NCBI GenBank assembly: GCA_028285035.1
Contig: JANQQF010000189.1
Location: 117,336 to 181,335, forward strand
Reading direction: 5' to 3'
Length of the DNA stretch: 64,000 bases
Origin: Phycisphaerae bacterium
GTDB lineage: Bacteria; Chloroflexota; Anaerolineae; 4572-78; J111
Made by a program: the position numbers and the translations under genes. Of the stretch, positions 40,897-50,239 are shown piece after piece; position 1 is the stretch's first letter, and every line of letters starts with the position of its first letter. The notes beneath the pieces were generated by a model. The model did no database searches. It saw nothing but the letters and a program-made list of their open reading frames with translations, and had not been told where the DNA came from.

Positions 40897-41100
40897 ATGG
40901 AAGCTCAATTTTTTTCAAGTTTGATGGCCTTTGGGGCAATTGTGACCTTGATTAGCTTGATTGTGACCCTGCGGCTCAATGCCCACAATACCGACACAAC
41001 CAAAGGGGTGCAACTGCGGTTCAATATCATTGTACTTTTTGTTGTGTTTTTGCTTTTTGCGGGGTTAAGCTGGGGAATCTACATCTTTAGCGAACTGTAA
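40897..41100 (+). CDS. Small two-helix membrane protein
   Basis: About 67 residues from the ATG at 40897, chosen because GGAG lies seven bases upstream; the ATG at 40885 overlaps that site. Two hydrophobic helices (FSSLMAFGAIVTLISLIVTL and IIVLFVVFLLFAGLSWGIYI) flank a polar loop. No family recognised. Its 3' end overlaps the end of the convergent DUF2079 gene by 14 bases. Confidence 0.6.
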   Translation: MEAQFFSSLMAFGAIVTLISLIVTLRLNAHNTDTTKGVQLRFNIIVLFVVFLLFAGLSWGIYIFSEL

Positions 41101-43555
41101 CCTCGCCCACAAAGGCCACATCACCCTCGCCACTGGTTAGCGGCACCCGGTCCCCAGTCACCGCGTAATACCACCCGACAACAAGCTGATACGTGCCGGA
41201 AGGAATGGTTTCAGGCAGGGGTAACTGTTGGTTATCGATGACGGCCCGATCCGGTTGCCAGGCGCTGGTCGGGAGAAAGCCTAGTCCATCCTGCGGGGTC
41301 CAGTCCAACTGAGCCACGGTGTTGCCTTGCGCATCCCGCAGATGAGCGAAGGTGGTTAAATCCAGCGGGATCGGAGCTTGAGTTTGCCACGATAAATTGA
41401 GTGCCACCGACTCGCCGGGTGTCACCGCCTCGCTAGGTACCGCCACCCCGTTCAAATCGATCGCATCACCAAATCGAGCTTCGTAGGGCGTGAGGGGGGC
41501 AGGTTGTTGAGTCACCGTCTGGAAGACCCGCCGCCCAGCGCGTTCAAATGTATTTAAGCGGACCCAGGTATTTTGCTCGAAGCGATAAAGGCCCTCATCA
41601 GCAGTTGTAATCGGCAGTCGCTGGGCGGGGTCGGCCCACCTATCCGTGGTCACCCCCACAGCCAAGGTGAACTCTTCGCCCAAGTCTCGAGGTAAGGTCT
41701 GGGTGATGATAATCTCATCGGGGGACCATGCCGTGGTTGGATACCACAAGGTGCTGACTAACGGGCGCTCGCTAGTATCCTCGATAAGTTGGCCGTTGCG
41801 GTTGATGAAAAAGGGCCACAGCCGATAATTTTCTTCCAACGGAGCCAAAGCCTGCCAGTATAGCACCGCTACGGGTAGATTAGCCTCGTGCGCCCCCAAG
41901 ACCAAATCATAACCAAGTAACTTCAATTTGTTACCAAAAACAATGTTCGTTGGGTAAGCTGGGGTGAACGTTTCTGGATTGCTCACCCGGGCGAAATCGT
42001 AAAATTCATCCGGTAACTTGCGGGGTAAATCAGGCTGATCCTTGGCCAAGAGCAAGTAGCCATCATAAGCATCGACGATGCCAAAATCGCCCTCCAAAAA
42101 TTGATCGACCTGAAAGCGAAGCTCGACTGGATGCAGCGGCCAGGAGTCCTCGGTGATGTCCAGTACGATGTGGTCAGCATCTTCGATGCGGTTAAAAATG
42201 TACAACGTTTCCCGCTGGCTGACGTGAGGATTGAGGCGGTCGTGGGCCGAAAGAGCAGCGTCGGGTGGAATTTGATCGAAGATGCGCTGGGCACGACGAT
42301 GGTGGTCAGTGACCTCTTCCCAGCCTCGGAATTGCCCACCCCCCGGCAGATAACCATAATCGAGATGATAAAAGAGGGCAGCGATGATAAGGATTACACT
42401 AAAGACGCCGTTGAGACCAAGTTGTAGGGTTGGTGAAATCCTCTCTTGTTGGCGAAATCGTGCCCACAGATAGATCAGGAATGCCTTCAAATTCGCGATC
42501 CCATAAATGCTACTGATCATAACGGCTGGTACCGTTGGCGCGGCATAAATCAGGCTGTTGACTCGCTGCATCGGCGGGAAGCTGCTTAACAGATTGATGC
42601 CAAATGATGGCAAAGCCAAAAACAGAGTGATCGGATTGAGCAGAGCGGCAAACAATGTGGGGCTAAGAAGTTGGCGAAAATAGCCAATAGCATCAACAGC
42701 CTGTAAGTGGCTGATGAAGAGGTCGGGGCGACGGACCATATTGAGCACGATATCGATTGGGCTTTCACCCAAGTGACCGTAGCGGTCCCAGTGGATATTC
42801 TCGGTGCTGGCAAAGGTGGGCGGGATAACAAAGACAGCCAAATAGGCCCACAGAAAACAAAGTGCGACGGTAATCGCCCCGAGACGATACTGGCGGTTGA
42901 TGATGAAGGCGTATACCCCTATCATCAACACCAACAAGGTCATATCCTCTTTGCACGACACCGCCAAGACGGCAAATAAGGCAAACCAACCCGTTCGCCG
43001 AATTTCCAACGCATAGAAGGCCGCCAGTAAAAATGTTGGGGCCAAGGTGACCCCGTGAAAATCAAGTAGGGTGGCCCCTTGGATGGCCGGAAAAGTGAGA
43101 TAAATTACCGCAAAGACGAGGCCTAGTAACTCGCTTTTGAGCCTGAGGCGGGCGAGTAAGAAGACAGGGATTGCTCCCAAAGCGACGATGATACTTTGGA
43201 AAATAAATAAGATTTCGGGGCCGCTATAGATGTAGTAGAGCAGGGAGATGGGGATGAATATCGGCTCGACGTGCAGGCTGAGGCGGTTGAAGGCACCAGG
43301 CTGATTGGTTTGGTGAAACCATCGCCCTTGTGAGGTATTCCAAATCGCTTGATTCATATTGCCCAAATCGAGTGAGCGCGAACCAAACGAGTAGTAGTGT
43401 AGGATGAGCTGGACACTAAAAAAGGCCACATATCCCAGCATCAGCAGGATGAGAATGGCCCAGATTAGCTTTGAAAATGGTGAGTACAAAAGCTTCGCGT
43501 TCGTCTGAATAGCTTTTGTAGCCTTCTCTTCTACGATACTTTGTGACCTTGTCAC
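41087..43555 (-). CDS. DUF2079 integral membrane protein with extracytoplasmic C-terminal domains
   Basis: Function unproven; the DUF2079 fold resembles membrane glycosyltransferases of the GT-C type. The 822 residues start at GTG behind AAGG. The N-terminal half (about 25-410) has roughly ten helices and the family stretch SRSLDLGNMNQAIWNTSQG. The C-terminal half (about 430-822) is soluble, with strand-rich segments (LPVAVLYWQALAPLEENYRL and PESVALNLSWQTQAPI-like Ig folds) expected outside. It is the last gene of a three-gene operon after a hypothetical gene and an M50-type protease, 12 bases behind the latter. Confidence 0.85.
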   Translation of the reverse strand: MTRSQSIVEEKATKAIQTNAKLLYSPFSKLIWAILILLMLGYVAFFSVQLILHYYSFGSRSLDLGNMNQAIWNTSQGRWFHQTNQPGAFNRLSLHVEPIFIPISLLYYIYSGPEILFIFQSIIVALGAIPVFLLARLRLKSELLGLVFAVIYLTFPAIQGATLLDFHGVTLAPTFLLAAFYALEIRRTGWFALFAVLAVSCKEDMTLLVLMIGVYAFIINRQYRLGAITVALCFLWAYLAVFVIPPTFASTENIHWDRYGHLGESPIDIVLNMVRRPDLFISHLQAVDAIGYFRQLLSPTLFAALLNPITLFLALPSFGINLLSSFPPMQRVNSLIYAAPTVPAVMISSIYGIANLKAFLIYLWARFRQQERISPTLQLGLNGVFSVILIIAALFYHLDYGYLPGGGQFRGWEEVTDHHRRAQRIFDQIPPDAALSAHDRLNPHVSQRETLYIFNRIEDADHIVLDITEDSWPLHPVELRFQVDQFLEGDFGIVDAYDGYLLLAKDQPDLPRKLPDEFYDFARVSNPETFTPAYPTNIVFGNKLKLLGYDLVLGAHEANLPVAVLYWQALAPLEENYRLWPFFINRNGQLIEDTSERPLVSTLWYPTTAWSPDEIIITQTLPRDLGEEFTLAVGVTTDRWADPAQRLPITTADEGLYRFEQNTWVRLNTFERAGRRVFQTVTQQPAPLTPYEARFGDAIDLNGVAVPSEAVTPGESVALNLSWQTQAPIPLDLTTFAHLRDAQGNTVAQLDWTPQDGLGFLPTSAWQPDRAVIDNQQLPLPETIPSGTYQLVVGWYYAVTGDRVPLTSGEGDVAFVGEVTVR

Positions 43556-43567
43556 TGTGCGACCTTA

Positions 43568-44671
43568 TTATCCCGCACTTTGCAGCATTTCAATCAACTG
43601 GGTGATGAGATAGCTGTAAATAAGCACCCCACCAAGCAATAGGCCGCTGCTGCTCAGGATGAAGCTACGCCAATCAGGTTGTAACTTAGTTTCAGGAATG
43701 ACTCGGTTATCACCATAGTTGTCATCAAGTTTGGCTTCTTGTTCGGCAAACTCGGCTTCAAGATGAGCAACTTGACGTATCGCTTCCACTCGGGACATCT
43801 CATCATCCGCATATTGCAGGGCCCCACGAAAGGCGTGGAGGGCTTTTGTGGACTCATTCTGTCCCAGATACGCCAAGCCCATGTTGATGTAGGCCGCGCC
43901 AAAATTTTGGTCGTTGGCGATGGCTTGGCGATAGCGGGCCACTGCATCATCAAATTTTTCTTCGGCGTGATATTCAGTACCAATATTAAAGTGGATGATG
44001 GCCGTCTGTTTTTGCCGAGGCTGCAAGGGAAACATGGGTTGGTGTGGTGCGAGACGAGGCGCATCATCGACTGGTTGCTCCGAGGCTTCGTTGCTGCGTT
44101 CGCGAAACAGGGCAATGAGGCTGAGTAGGGCGATAAAACCATCTTGGGCTGGCAGCGGCAGCAAACTCATAATGGTTAGCAGTAGATTGGCTTGAACCAA
44201 ATAACTGGTGAAGGCGATGCCGAGGGCTTGTATATTAAATGCCTCTGGGAAGTTCTCTGGGTTAATCGGGAAAATTAATCCAACAACCTCATTAAAATTG
44301 GCATCACTGCCGATTGTCAGAGTCAAAATCACAATTCCCGTAATGGCCGCACTGGTTAGGCATAGGGCAAAACTGGCCAAAGGGCCTGCAATCGAGATCA
44401 GGAACATATCCCAGTGCCGATTTTTAAGATTGTTGGGATTGACCTGCATAATCTTGGGCCAGCCTAACCCAAAAAGAATGAAGGTGAAGGAGCCAAGCCA
44501 CGAGATGTGGGGCAGTGGGTTAAGCGTGATTTTCTCATGCTCGACTTGTGATTGATCCCCTAAAAAATGGGCCATAAAGATGTGCCCCAACTCGTGGATG
44601 GTGTATCCGATGAGCAAACCGGGAATAAGCAGCAGATTGAGCCAGTTAAATGTAAATAAAGAATTTTCCAT
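43568..44671 (-). CDS. M50-type membrane metalloprotease with TPR repeats
   Basis: Probably a site-2-protease-like zinc peptidase acting in or near the membrane. The 367 residues have HELGH at 26-30 in the first helix, the HExxH zinc motif, with several more helices up to about 190. LLPLPAQDGF is in the place of the NPDG-type third-ligand motif. The cytoplasmic part (about 215-320) has TPR-like repeats (AVARYRQAIANDQNFGAAYI), and a final helix lies near 340-360. It sits between a small hypothetical gene (6 bases) and the DUF2079 gene (12 bases). No substrate is known; the TPRs suggest a protein partner. Confidence 0.85.
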   Translation of the reverse strand: MENSLFTFNWLNLLLIPGLLIGYTIHELGHIFMAHFLGDQSQVEHEKITLNPLPHISWLGSFTFILFGLGWPKIMQVNPNNLKNRHWDMFLISIAGPLASFALCLTSAAITGIVILTLTIGSDANFNEVVGLIFPINPENFPEAFNIQALGIAFTSYLVQANLLLTIMSLLPLPAQDGFIALLSLIALFRERSNEASEQPVDDAPRLAPHQPMFPLQPRQKQTAIIHFNIGTEYHAEEKFDDAVARYRQAIANDQNFGAAYINMGLAYLGQNESTKALHAFRGALQYADDEMSRVEAIRQVAHLEAEFAEQEAKLDDNYGDNRVIPETKLQPDWRSFILSSSGLLLGGVLIYSYLITQLIEMLQSAG

Positions 44672-44677
44672 CGCTTG

Positions 44678-45070
44678 TTACTCGTGCAACCTAAAGACGA
44701 CCTCAACCACATCGATGATTTTTTCATCATAGGTCATTTCGGCTCGGGCGGTATACTGCTCTGCCGGGTCAGGCGTGGTGAGATGTAGGGTGAGCCCTGT
44801 CTCTGGCTCTTTATGCTCAACGATGTAGAGCGAAGCGATCTGTTGACGTTGGCTGTTGAGAATGCTCAATTCGATGTTAGGATAGGGGCTGGGCGCATCT
44901 TTATCTGGTTTTGGGGGTGGGCCAGAACCCTCTGTCATCAAATCGGGCATGAGCATGATATTCGAGAAGGAGGTTGGCAAATTGCTGACCGTCATCTGCA
45001 TACTAATCCGACGATTATCATCATGGACAATAGGTTGTAAGCTTGCTATTTTTGGGGTGTTATCACTCAT
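44678..45070 (-). CDS. Hypothetical protein, beta-rich
   Basis: 130 residues, no signal peptide or helix. The pattern of alternating strands (RISMQMTVSNLPTSF, IELSILNSQRQQIASLYIVE, GLTLHLTTPDPAEQYTARAE) suggests an immunoglobulin-like sandwich. A Pro-rich loop (GPPPKPDKDAPSP) sits in the middle. It is the first gene of the operon with the M50-TPR and DUF2079 genes. I do not recognise the family. Confidence 0.65.
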   Translation of the reverse strand: MSDNTPKIASLQPIVHDDNRRISMQMTVSNLPTSFSNIMLMPDLMTEGSGPPPKPDKDAPSPYPNIELSILNSQRQQIASLYIVEHKEPETGLTLHLTTPDPAEQYTARAEMTYDEKIIDVVEVVFRLHE

Positions 45071-45270
45071 ACTATGTGCCTAAATTTAATCAAGACGGGA
45101 TTATACCACTATCGAGGATGGGGGGAAAGGGGGGGAATTGTAAATGGTGAATTACGAATGGTGAATTGTGAATGAAAAATTATTACCTCTTAGGCCAAGG
45201 ATGGATAGAAAAGCCCAACGATTGATTCTATCACCCTTCCACTCTTCCCGCCTTCCAACCTTCCATACTA
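45071..45270. repeat. Low-complexity intergenic region with dispersed repeats
   Basis: Contains the string GTAAATGGTGAATTACGAATGG (near 45138-45165), shared in spirit with gaps at 16393-16446 and near 55705, and a CTTCC array at 45232-45267. No gene, hairpin or promoter can be supported. Confidence 0.5.
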
Positions 45271-46233
45271 TTACCCAAACTCTCGCAAAATCTCGCCCAA
45301 TAAACCACTATCAATATTCGCCCCACTCAAAATACAGACCACCGTTTGCCCTTTGAAATCATGATCTTCGACCAGAAGCGGGGCGATGGCGATGGCCCCA
45401 GATGCTTCAACGACCAATTGCTCCTGATCGACCAAGGTGTAGACGGTCTCTCGTAATTGGTGCTCGCTGAATAACCGAATTTCATCCACCAGCATTCGGG
45501 CTACATAGAGCGGATGCGCCCCAAAACCACCGGCCAAGCCATCGGCGATGGTTGGTTCGTGGTCATACGGGTCGATGGGGAAATTTTGCTCAAACGAAAG
45601 CTTTGCCGAGGGCGAGGCTTCTGGCTGGACCCCGATGACTCGACACACGGGATTGATCTTCTTTGTGGCTACGGCTGTGCCCGATAACAAGCCGCCGCCG
45701 CCGGTTGGTACAATAATCGCATCGGTCTCTGGTAAAGTCTGCATAATCTCCAAGCCACAAGTGCCCGCCCCAGTAATGATGTAGGGATCATCGTAGGCGG
45801 GGAGGTAGGTCGCCCCGGTCTCTTTGACAAATTCCTCGGCTGTGTGATGCGCGGCATCGTAATTCTCGCCAGCCTGTTTCAAGGTAACGGGATAACGCCG
45901 CAGCTTGTTCACTTTTGCTGTCGGGGTCGTTGTTGGAACAAAGATAATGACGTTGTCCATCCCCAAGGCCTTGGCCGCATGGGCCGTGCCCAGACCGTGG
46001 TTGCCCGCGCTGGCCGTGACAATCCCTTTGGCCTTGGCCTCATCATCTAGGCTCATCATCTTGTAGGCTGCCCCTCGCACCTTGAAACTCCCCGTCGGCT
46101 GGCGACACTCCAACTTCAACCATACCTCGGCCCCGCTTCGTTCACTCAGCGCGGCACTGTACACCAGCGGAGTTTCTTGAATAAATGGCTTAATTTTTTG
46201 ATGGGCAATCGTGATATCGTGTAGTTTGATCAT
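45271..46233 (-). CDS. Threonine/serine dehydratase, PLP-dependent, no ACT domain
   Basis: Deaminates threonine (or serine) to 2-oxobutyrate (or pyruvate). The 320-residue protein has the PLP lysine in TGSFKVRGA (K51), the asparagine loop SAGNHGLGTAHAAKALG and the phosphate-binding loop PTGGGGLLSG (near 175). Serine in SGAN near the C-terminus fits the PLP nitrogen partner. No ACT regulatory domain follows, so it is the catabolic/TdcB or serine-racemase-like type rather than feedback-regulated IlvA. It is monocistronic. Confidence 0.92.
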   Translation of the reverse strand: MIKLHDITIAHQKIKPFIQETPLVYSAALSERSGAEVWLKLECRQPTGSFKVRGAAYKMMSLDDEAKAKGIVTASAGNHGLGTAHAAKALGMDNVIIFVPTTTPTAKVNKLRRYPVTLKQAGENYDAAHHTAEEFVKETGATYLPAYDDPYIITGAGTCGLEIMQTLPETDAIIVPTGGGGLLSGTAVATKKINPVCRVIGVQPEASPSAKLSFEQNFPIDPYDHEPTIADGLAGGFGAHPLYVARMLVDEIRLFSEHQLRETVYTLVDQEQLVVEASGAIAIAPLLVEDHDFKGQTVVCILSGANIDSGLLGEILREFG

Positions 46234-46304
46234 AGGTGAATTCTCTTTGATTTTTTGTGATAGTATGACCTAAATCAGTTTCTGACAAATATGAACTAGC
46301 TCAA

Positions 46305-46344
46305 AAAATCAGGCGTTCAAAGTGCACTTTGAACGCCTGATTTT
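46305..46344. terminator. Perfect 40-bp palindrome, probable bidirectional terminator
   Basis: Arms of 20 bp (AAAATCAGGCGTTCAAAGTG and its complement) meet with no spacer. A- and T-runs flank both sides: on the minus strand TTTTTT follows. It should stop the lipoprotein transcript (ending at 46445) before the dehydratase gene. Confidence 0.75.
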
Positions 46345-46444
46345 AAAGATTGGTCCAGTCTTGTAAGGTCTAATTTTGCGGTAATCGAGATTGAGTGTGA
46401 CGAATTTTTAGTCAAGATTATACTTTAGACTGGACCAATCTGGC

Positions 46445-47320
46445 TTAAGGCGTTTGCAGTGTGTAGGTTATAAGAACCCGTTTATAGCCAGCTTCCGGTG
46501 TGTATGAATCACGCCCCCTTTGCCCAAAGCCATAACTTTCCTCCTCTACCGCTCCTATCCCCGGACATATCCATTCATTCATTTCTGCACCCTGACCTGT
46601 TTGGATTACGCTGGCACAACCCTCAAATTTACCGACAGGGACAGTAAGCTCTGGTAAGTCTTCAATGTATCGATACCCCCAACTGGGACAGTTTTCTTCC
46701 CCAAAGAGTTCGGCTTGAAGATCAGGATGAAGGTCAGGATACCAGCATTCAGTGTGATCTAATAATGGGAATTTATAAAGCAAATAACGAGTTGTTCTGA
46801 ATCTAAAGACGTTGAAAGCTCGACTCTGACGCTGTAAATAAATCAAATTTTTGTCGATGATATACAGAAAATCCTTGTTTAAGTCTGGGGGTGCAAGTTC
46901 TGGTGTTACACCCTCTACCAGTAATGCATTCTCGTGTAGGTGAGCAATGAAGTATAGCTCATCACCCTTGTCGTAAGTTTTTACGGACATGACTTGCTTG
47001 GTAATGATGTAAGTTGCCGTAATTCGTTGGCCCGTTCGTGTATCAACGTGATAATGCGTGCTTGAATAAATCCACGTATTGCCTGTCGTTAAAGGGAATC
47101 CTGGTATGGGATTTTGCGGAGGTATTTGTGTCGGTGTTACTATGAAGGCTAAAGGGCGAGGCCGATCTGTCGATGTTGGCTCAGGTGTTGATGTTTGCGT
47201 TCTTGTCTGTGGAGTTGGTTGACTGTGTGGAGTGAATTGTTCCTCATCGGCAATAGTGCAGTAAGCAAGCGTAGATATTAACAATAAACAAATGGTTAGT
47301 TTCAGTATCAATATTTTCAT
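46445..47320 (-). CDS. Hypothetical lipoprotein with Pro/Thr-rich linker
   Basis: Predicted surface-anchored protein, 291 residues. I start it at the ATG at 47320, giving MKILILKLTICLLLISTLAYC with lipobox LAYC, instead of 27 bases upstream. A Thr/Pro/Ser-rich linker (about 25-70) leads to a beta-rich domain starting FPLTTGNTWIYSSTHY. This pattern is common in secreted proteins that carry the phrase 'GNxWxY'. Two cysteine-containing segments (HTECWYPD, EENCPSWGY, EGCASVI, NEWICPG) may form disulfides. Function unknown. Confidence 0.75.
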   Translation of the reverse strand: MKILILKLTICLLLISTLAYCTIADEEQFTPHSQPTPQTRTQTSTPEPTSTDRPRPLAFIVTPTQIPPQNPIPGFPLTTGNTWIYSSTHYHVDTRTGQRITATYIITKQVMSVKTYDKGDELYFIAHLHENALLVEGVTPELAPPDLNKDFLYIIDKNLIYLQRQSRAFNVFRFRTTRYLLYKFPLLDHTECWYPDLHPDLQAELFGEENCPSWGYRYIEDLPELTVPVGKFEGCASVIQTGQGAEMNEWICPGIGAVEEESYGFGQRGRDSYTPEAGYKRVLITYTLQTP

Positions 47321-47446
47321 TATTTTAGTCCAATCTCTACTTCGCATATTTTACCATTGCCCATTCAAAACAAGTGCAGATATTATGCCCCAAATCGAAT
47401 CCTGACAAATATAAAATATACTTTGGTTAATTAACCTAATATCAAT

Positions 47447-47477
47447 CTTCCACACTTCCACACTTCCATCCTTCCAG
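47447..47477. repeat. Pyrimidine-rich intergenic repeat (copy 3)
   Basis: Array TCTTCCACACTTCCACACTTCCATCCTTCC lying 65 bases ahead of mutL. Related to the arrays at 29744-29772 and 45232-45267. Confidence 0.6.
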
Positions 47478-47541
47478 AACAGGCATCTTCATGGTACAAT
47501 CCTTATAGAAATTTCGTTCTATTTTGTGAGGAAACATACAG

Positions 47542-49350
47542 GTGACGATTCGAGTATTACCGCCGGATGTGGCGGCGAAAATTGCGGCAGGTGAGGTGGT
47601 CGAGCGACCAGCCTCGGTGGTTAAAGAGATGGTAGAGAATGCGGTTGATGCCGGGGCGAGCACCATCCGGGTTGAGATTCAGCAGGGGGGCAAACGGCTG
47701 ATCCGGGTAATGGATGACGGCTGCGGCATCCCGACCGAGCAGATTCCCTTGGCCTTTGCCCGGCACGCGACCAGCAAGCTGACCTCGGTTGAGGAATTGA
47801 CCAAGGTTAAAACTCTGGGCTTCCGAGGTGAAGCCTTGGCCTCAATTTCGGCTGTATCACAGTTGACCTTGGTCTCTCGTCCCATCGAGCAAGAAGCGGC
47901 CAGTCGTATTCGCATCGAGGGGAGCGAGCAAACATCTTTTGGGGCCACAGGTGCCCCGGCGGGTACGATCATCACCGTCGAAAACCTATTTTACAACGTG
48001 CCCGCTCGCCTGAAATTCCTCAAGGCCGATGCCACAGAAAGTGGTCATATTTATCGTATTGTCTCTCACTACGCCTTGGCTTATCCTCACATTCGTTTTA
48101 GCTTGCAAACCGATACCCGCACCGCCTTTCAAACCAACGGTAGTGGCGATTTGTTTGATGCCCTTGCCGCAGTCTTTAGCCTTGAAACGGCCCGCAAGAT
48201 GATTGCAGTTGGCGAGGAAGATGTATTAGGTGAGGCCAATCCGAGTGTAATGGGCTATGTCGGTAGCCCGTCCCTCCATCGTGGTACCCGCGATCAAATC
48301 ATTTTCTTCGTCAACCGCCGCTGGATTCAGGATCGCGCCCTTAATCAGGCTGTTATTCAGGCCTATCACACTTTTTTGCCGGTACAACGCTATCCGATTT
48401 CGGTGCTGAACATTATGATGGACCCGGCGATGGTGGATGTGAACGTTCACCCGACCAAAGCCGAGGTCAAGTTTCAGGATGCCCGTTCCACTTTTAGGGC
48501 GGTGCAAAAAGCCGTGCGTGAGGCAGTGGTGGCTGCGTCGCCGGTACCATCGTATGGCAACCCCGCTCCTGCCCCAAATTTTGGCGGCGTTGGGGGGCAC
48601 GCCGGTGATACGGCTGCGTGGCGAACCCAAAATGAACATCGTGGCCTGGGCTTTAGTCAGCTTGGCTTCGAGGTCCAGCGGACATCGCCAACCGCCTTTG
48701 ATGGCTTGGGGCACATTGAGCATGATCATGCCGCATTAACGCCAGCTTCCGCTGTGCCCCTCGATGAAACTGGCATTCCGATGATGCGAGTGGTGGGGCA
48801 GGTACAGCAGATGTATATCATCACCGAAGGGCCGGATGGCCTTTATCTGATTGACCAGCACGCTGCTCACGAGCGTATTTTGTATGAAAAGCTGATGGCT
48901 CAAAAAGCTGAAGCAGCCGTGGCCCGCCAACAGCTACTGGAGCCTGCGGTTGTGGATTTAGCCCCAGGTCACGCCGCCACCCTTGCTGCTGAGTTGGAGG
49001 TGCTGACTGCTGTTGGTTTTGAACTGGAGCATTTTGGAGGAAATACCTATCGTATTCGAGCTGTGCCGGAAATGCTAGGGCACGCTGAACCTGTACAGGC
49101 TTTGGTGGATATTTTGGCTGAGATGGCCGATGGGGCCATTCCTTTGGCCAAGGAGACGCACGAAAAGGTGGCGATTACAGTTTGTAAACGGGCTTCTATT
49201 AAGGGGGGGCAAGTGTTGTCACAAGAGGAGATGCGCGAGTTGATCCGTCAGTTAGAAGAAACCACAGCTCCGCGCACCTGTCCACATGGCCGACCCACGA
49301 TGCTTCATCTCACCCCCGGCCAACTCGCCCGAGAGTTTGGGCGGCATTAG
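47542..49350 (+). CDS. mutL: DNA mismatch repair endonuclease MutL
   Basis: Couples mismatch recognition by MutS to strand incision. The 602 residues start at GTG behind GAGG. The N-terminal GHKL ATPase is intact: E29 and N33 in KEMVENAVDAGA, MDDGCGI and TLGFRGEALASIS. A Gly/Pro-rich linker covers about 333-400. The C-terminal domain carries the endonuclease metal motif DQHAAHERILYE (438-449), matching DQHA-x2-E-x4-E, and CKRASIKGG and CPHGRPT. So it is the nicking MutL of bacteria without MutH, not the E. coli type. mutS is not in the window. Confidence 0.96.
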   Translation: MTIRVLPPDVAAKIAAGEVVERPASVVKEMVENAVDAGASTIRVEIQQGGKRLIRVMDDGCGIPTEQIPLAFARHATSKLTSVEELTKVKTLGFRGEALASISAVSQLTLVSRPIEQEAASRIRIEGSEQTSFGATGAPAGTIITVENLFYNVPARLKFLKADATESGHIYRIVSHYALAYPHIRFSLQTDTRTAFQTNGSGDLFDALAAVFSLETARKMIAVGEEDVLGEANPSVMGYVGSPSLHRGTRDQIIFFVNRRWIQDRALNQAVIQAYHTFLPVQRYPISVLNIMMDPAMVDVNVHPTKAEVKFQDARSTFRAVQKAVREAVVAASPVPSYGNPAPAPNFGGVGGHAGDTAAWRTQNEHRGLGFSQLGFEVQRTSPTAFDGLGHIEHDHAALTPASAVPLDETGIPMMRVVGQVQQMYIITEGPDGLYLIDQHAAHERILYEKLMAQKAEAAVARQQLLEPAVVDLAPGHAATLAAELEVLTAVGFELEHFGGNTYRIRAVPEMLGHAEPVQALVDILAEMADGAIPLAKETHEKVAITVCKRASIKGGQVLSQEEMRELIRQLEETTAPRTCPHGRPTMLHLTPGQLAREFGRH

Positions 49351-49390
49351 ATTTGATAGAGATTGGAGATTAGTTAACTCCAATCTCTTA

Positions 49391-50194
49391 TTATTTTCCA
49401 ACAACCCACAAATCAACCAATCCACGCCAGCTTTCCCGATGTTTGACTTGGAGACCCGCTTGGTCGATGTGATTTTCCCAGGTAGTTGTCGGGAAGAAGC
49501 TGAGGATGCCTGGCCCAAAGGCCAGGAAGTTGCGCCAATCCCGGCGATGCTCGGCGATGACCAAGCGACCATCAGACTTGAGGACGCGACTAAACTCAGC
49601 GAAGATGGCCTCACGATCAGCCCTATCCTGAATTTCGTGTAAGCTGTAATCACAGAAGATGACATCGGCCCATTGGTGAGGGACGGGTAACTTCTCCGCT
49701 TTACCAGGACGCTGATAGATACGGCGACCCGCATCCAACGGTGGCTCTATATCACGTGCTCGGCTTAAGGCCTGATCAGGCATTTTTTCTGCGTTGTAAA
49801 CATCAATCAGAAAATAGTGACCTTTTTGGAAGTGAGGCAGAAACCCTCGGGTGCCTCGTAATTTCCCACAGGTGATGTCTAGGACAACATTGGCTTGATC
49901 AACCTGCCCTAACTCAGCCAATCGATCATACTCGTGCGTTTTGCCCCAGTCATAAACAAAATAGGTGTTCAACAAGATACTAACAATAACTGCAAAACTA
50001 CCAACACCCAAAACAGTCAACACGGTGGACCAGGGAGTGGTCACAAATACGGTTGATGTTAAGGTAATCATCCCAAAGAGAAGTAGCCCGACAAAGATGG
50101 GCCAGTTGTACAGAAGCGTGGCGGCTGTGCCAGAGTAGTGCCGATTTTGCAGAAGCAAGCCCGGTGTACCTTTGGTTTGTGACTTAACCGTCAT
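49391..50194 (-). CDS. Membrane-anchored class I SAM methyltransferase
   Basis: Methyltransferase of unknown substrate, 267 residues. Two helices near 26-46 and 52-74 anchor it in the membrane. The SAM motif is VVLDITCGKLRGTRG near 104-118, somewhat divergent from the usual D-x-G-x-G. An acidic ILIDVYNAE-type strand follows, and then DVIFCDYSLHEI. AGGAG precedes the ATG. It lies 45 bases downstream of a GbsR-type regulator in the same direction, so they are probably coregulated, perhaps for a lipid or quinone-like substrate. Confidence 0.85.
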   Translation of the reverse strand: MTVKSQTKGTPGLLLQNRHYSGTAATLLYNWPIFVGLLLFGMITLTSTVFVTTPWSTVLTVLGVGSFAVIVSILLNTYFVYDWGKTHEYDRLAELGQVDQANVVLDITCGKLRGTRGFLPHFQKGHYFLIDVYNAEKMPDQALSRARDIEPPLDAGRRIYQRPGKAEKLPVPHQWADVIFCDYSLHEIQDRADREAIFAEFSRVLKSDGRLVIAEHRRDWRNFLAFGPGILSFFPTTTWENHIDQAGLQVKHRESWRGLVDLWVVGK

Positions 50195-50239
50195 CGTTGT
50201 TTTCTCCTAAGGCATTTACTCACGTTGTTTACAACGTTG

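Noticed and set aside
43739..44128. Plus-strand frame of 129 codons within the M50-TPR gene
   Set aside because: Antisense shadow of a well-supported gene.
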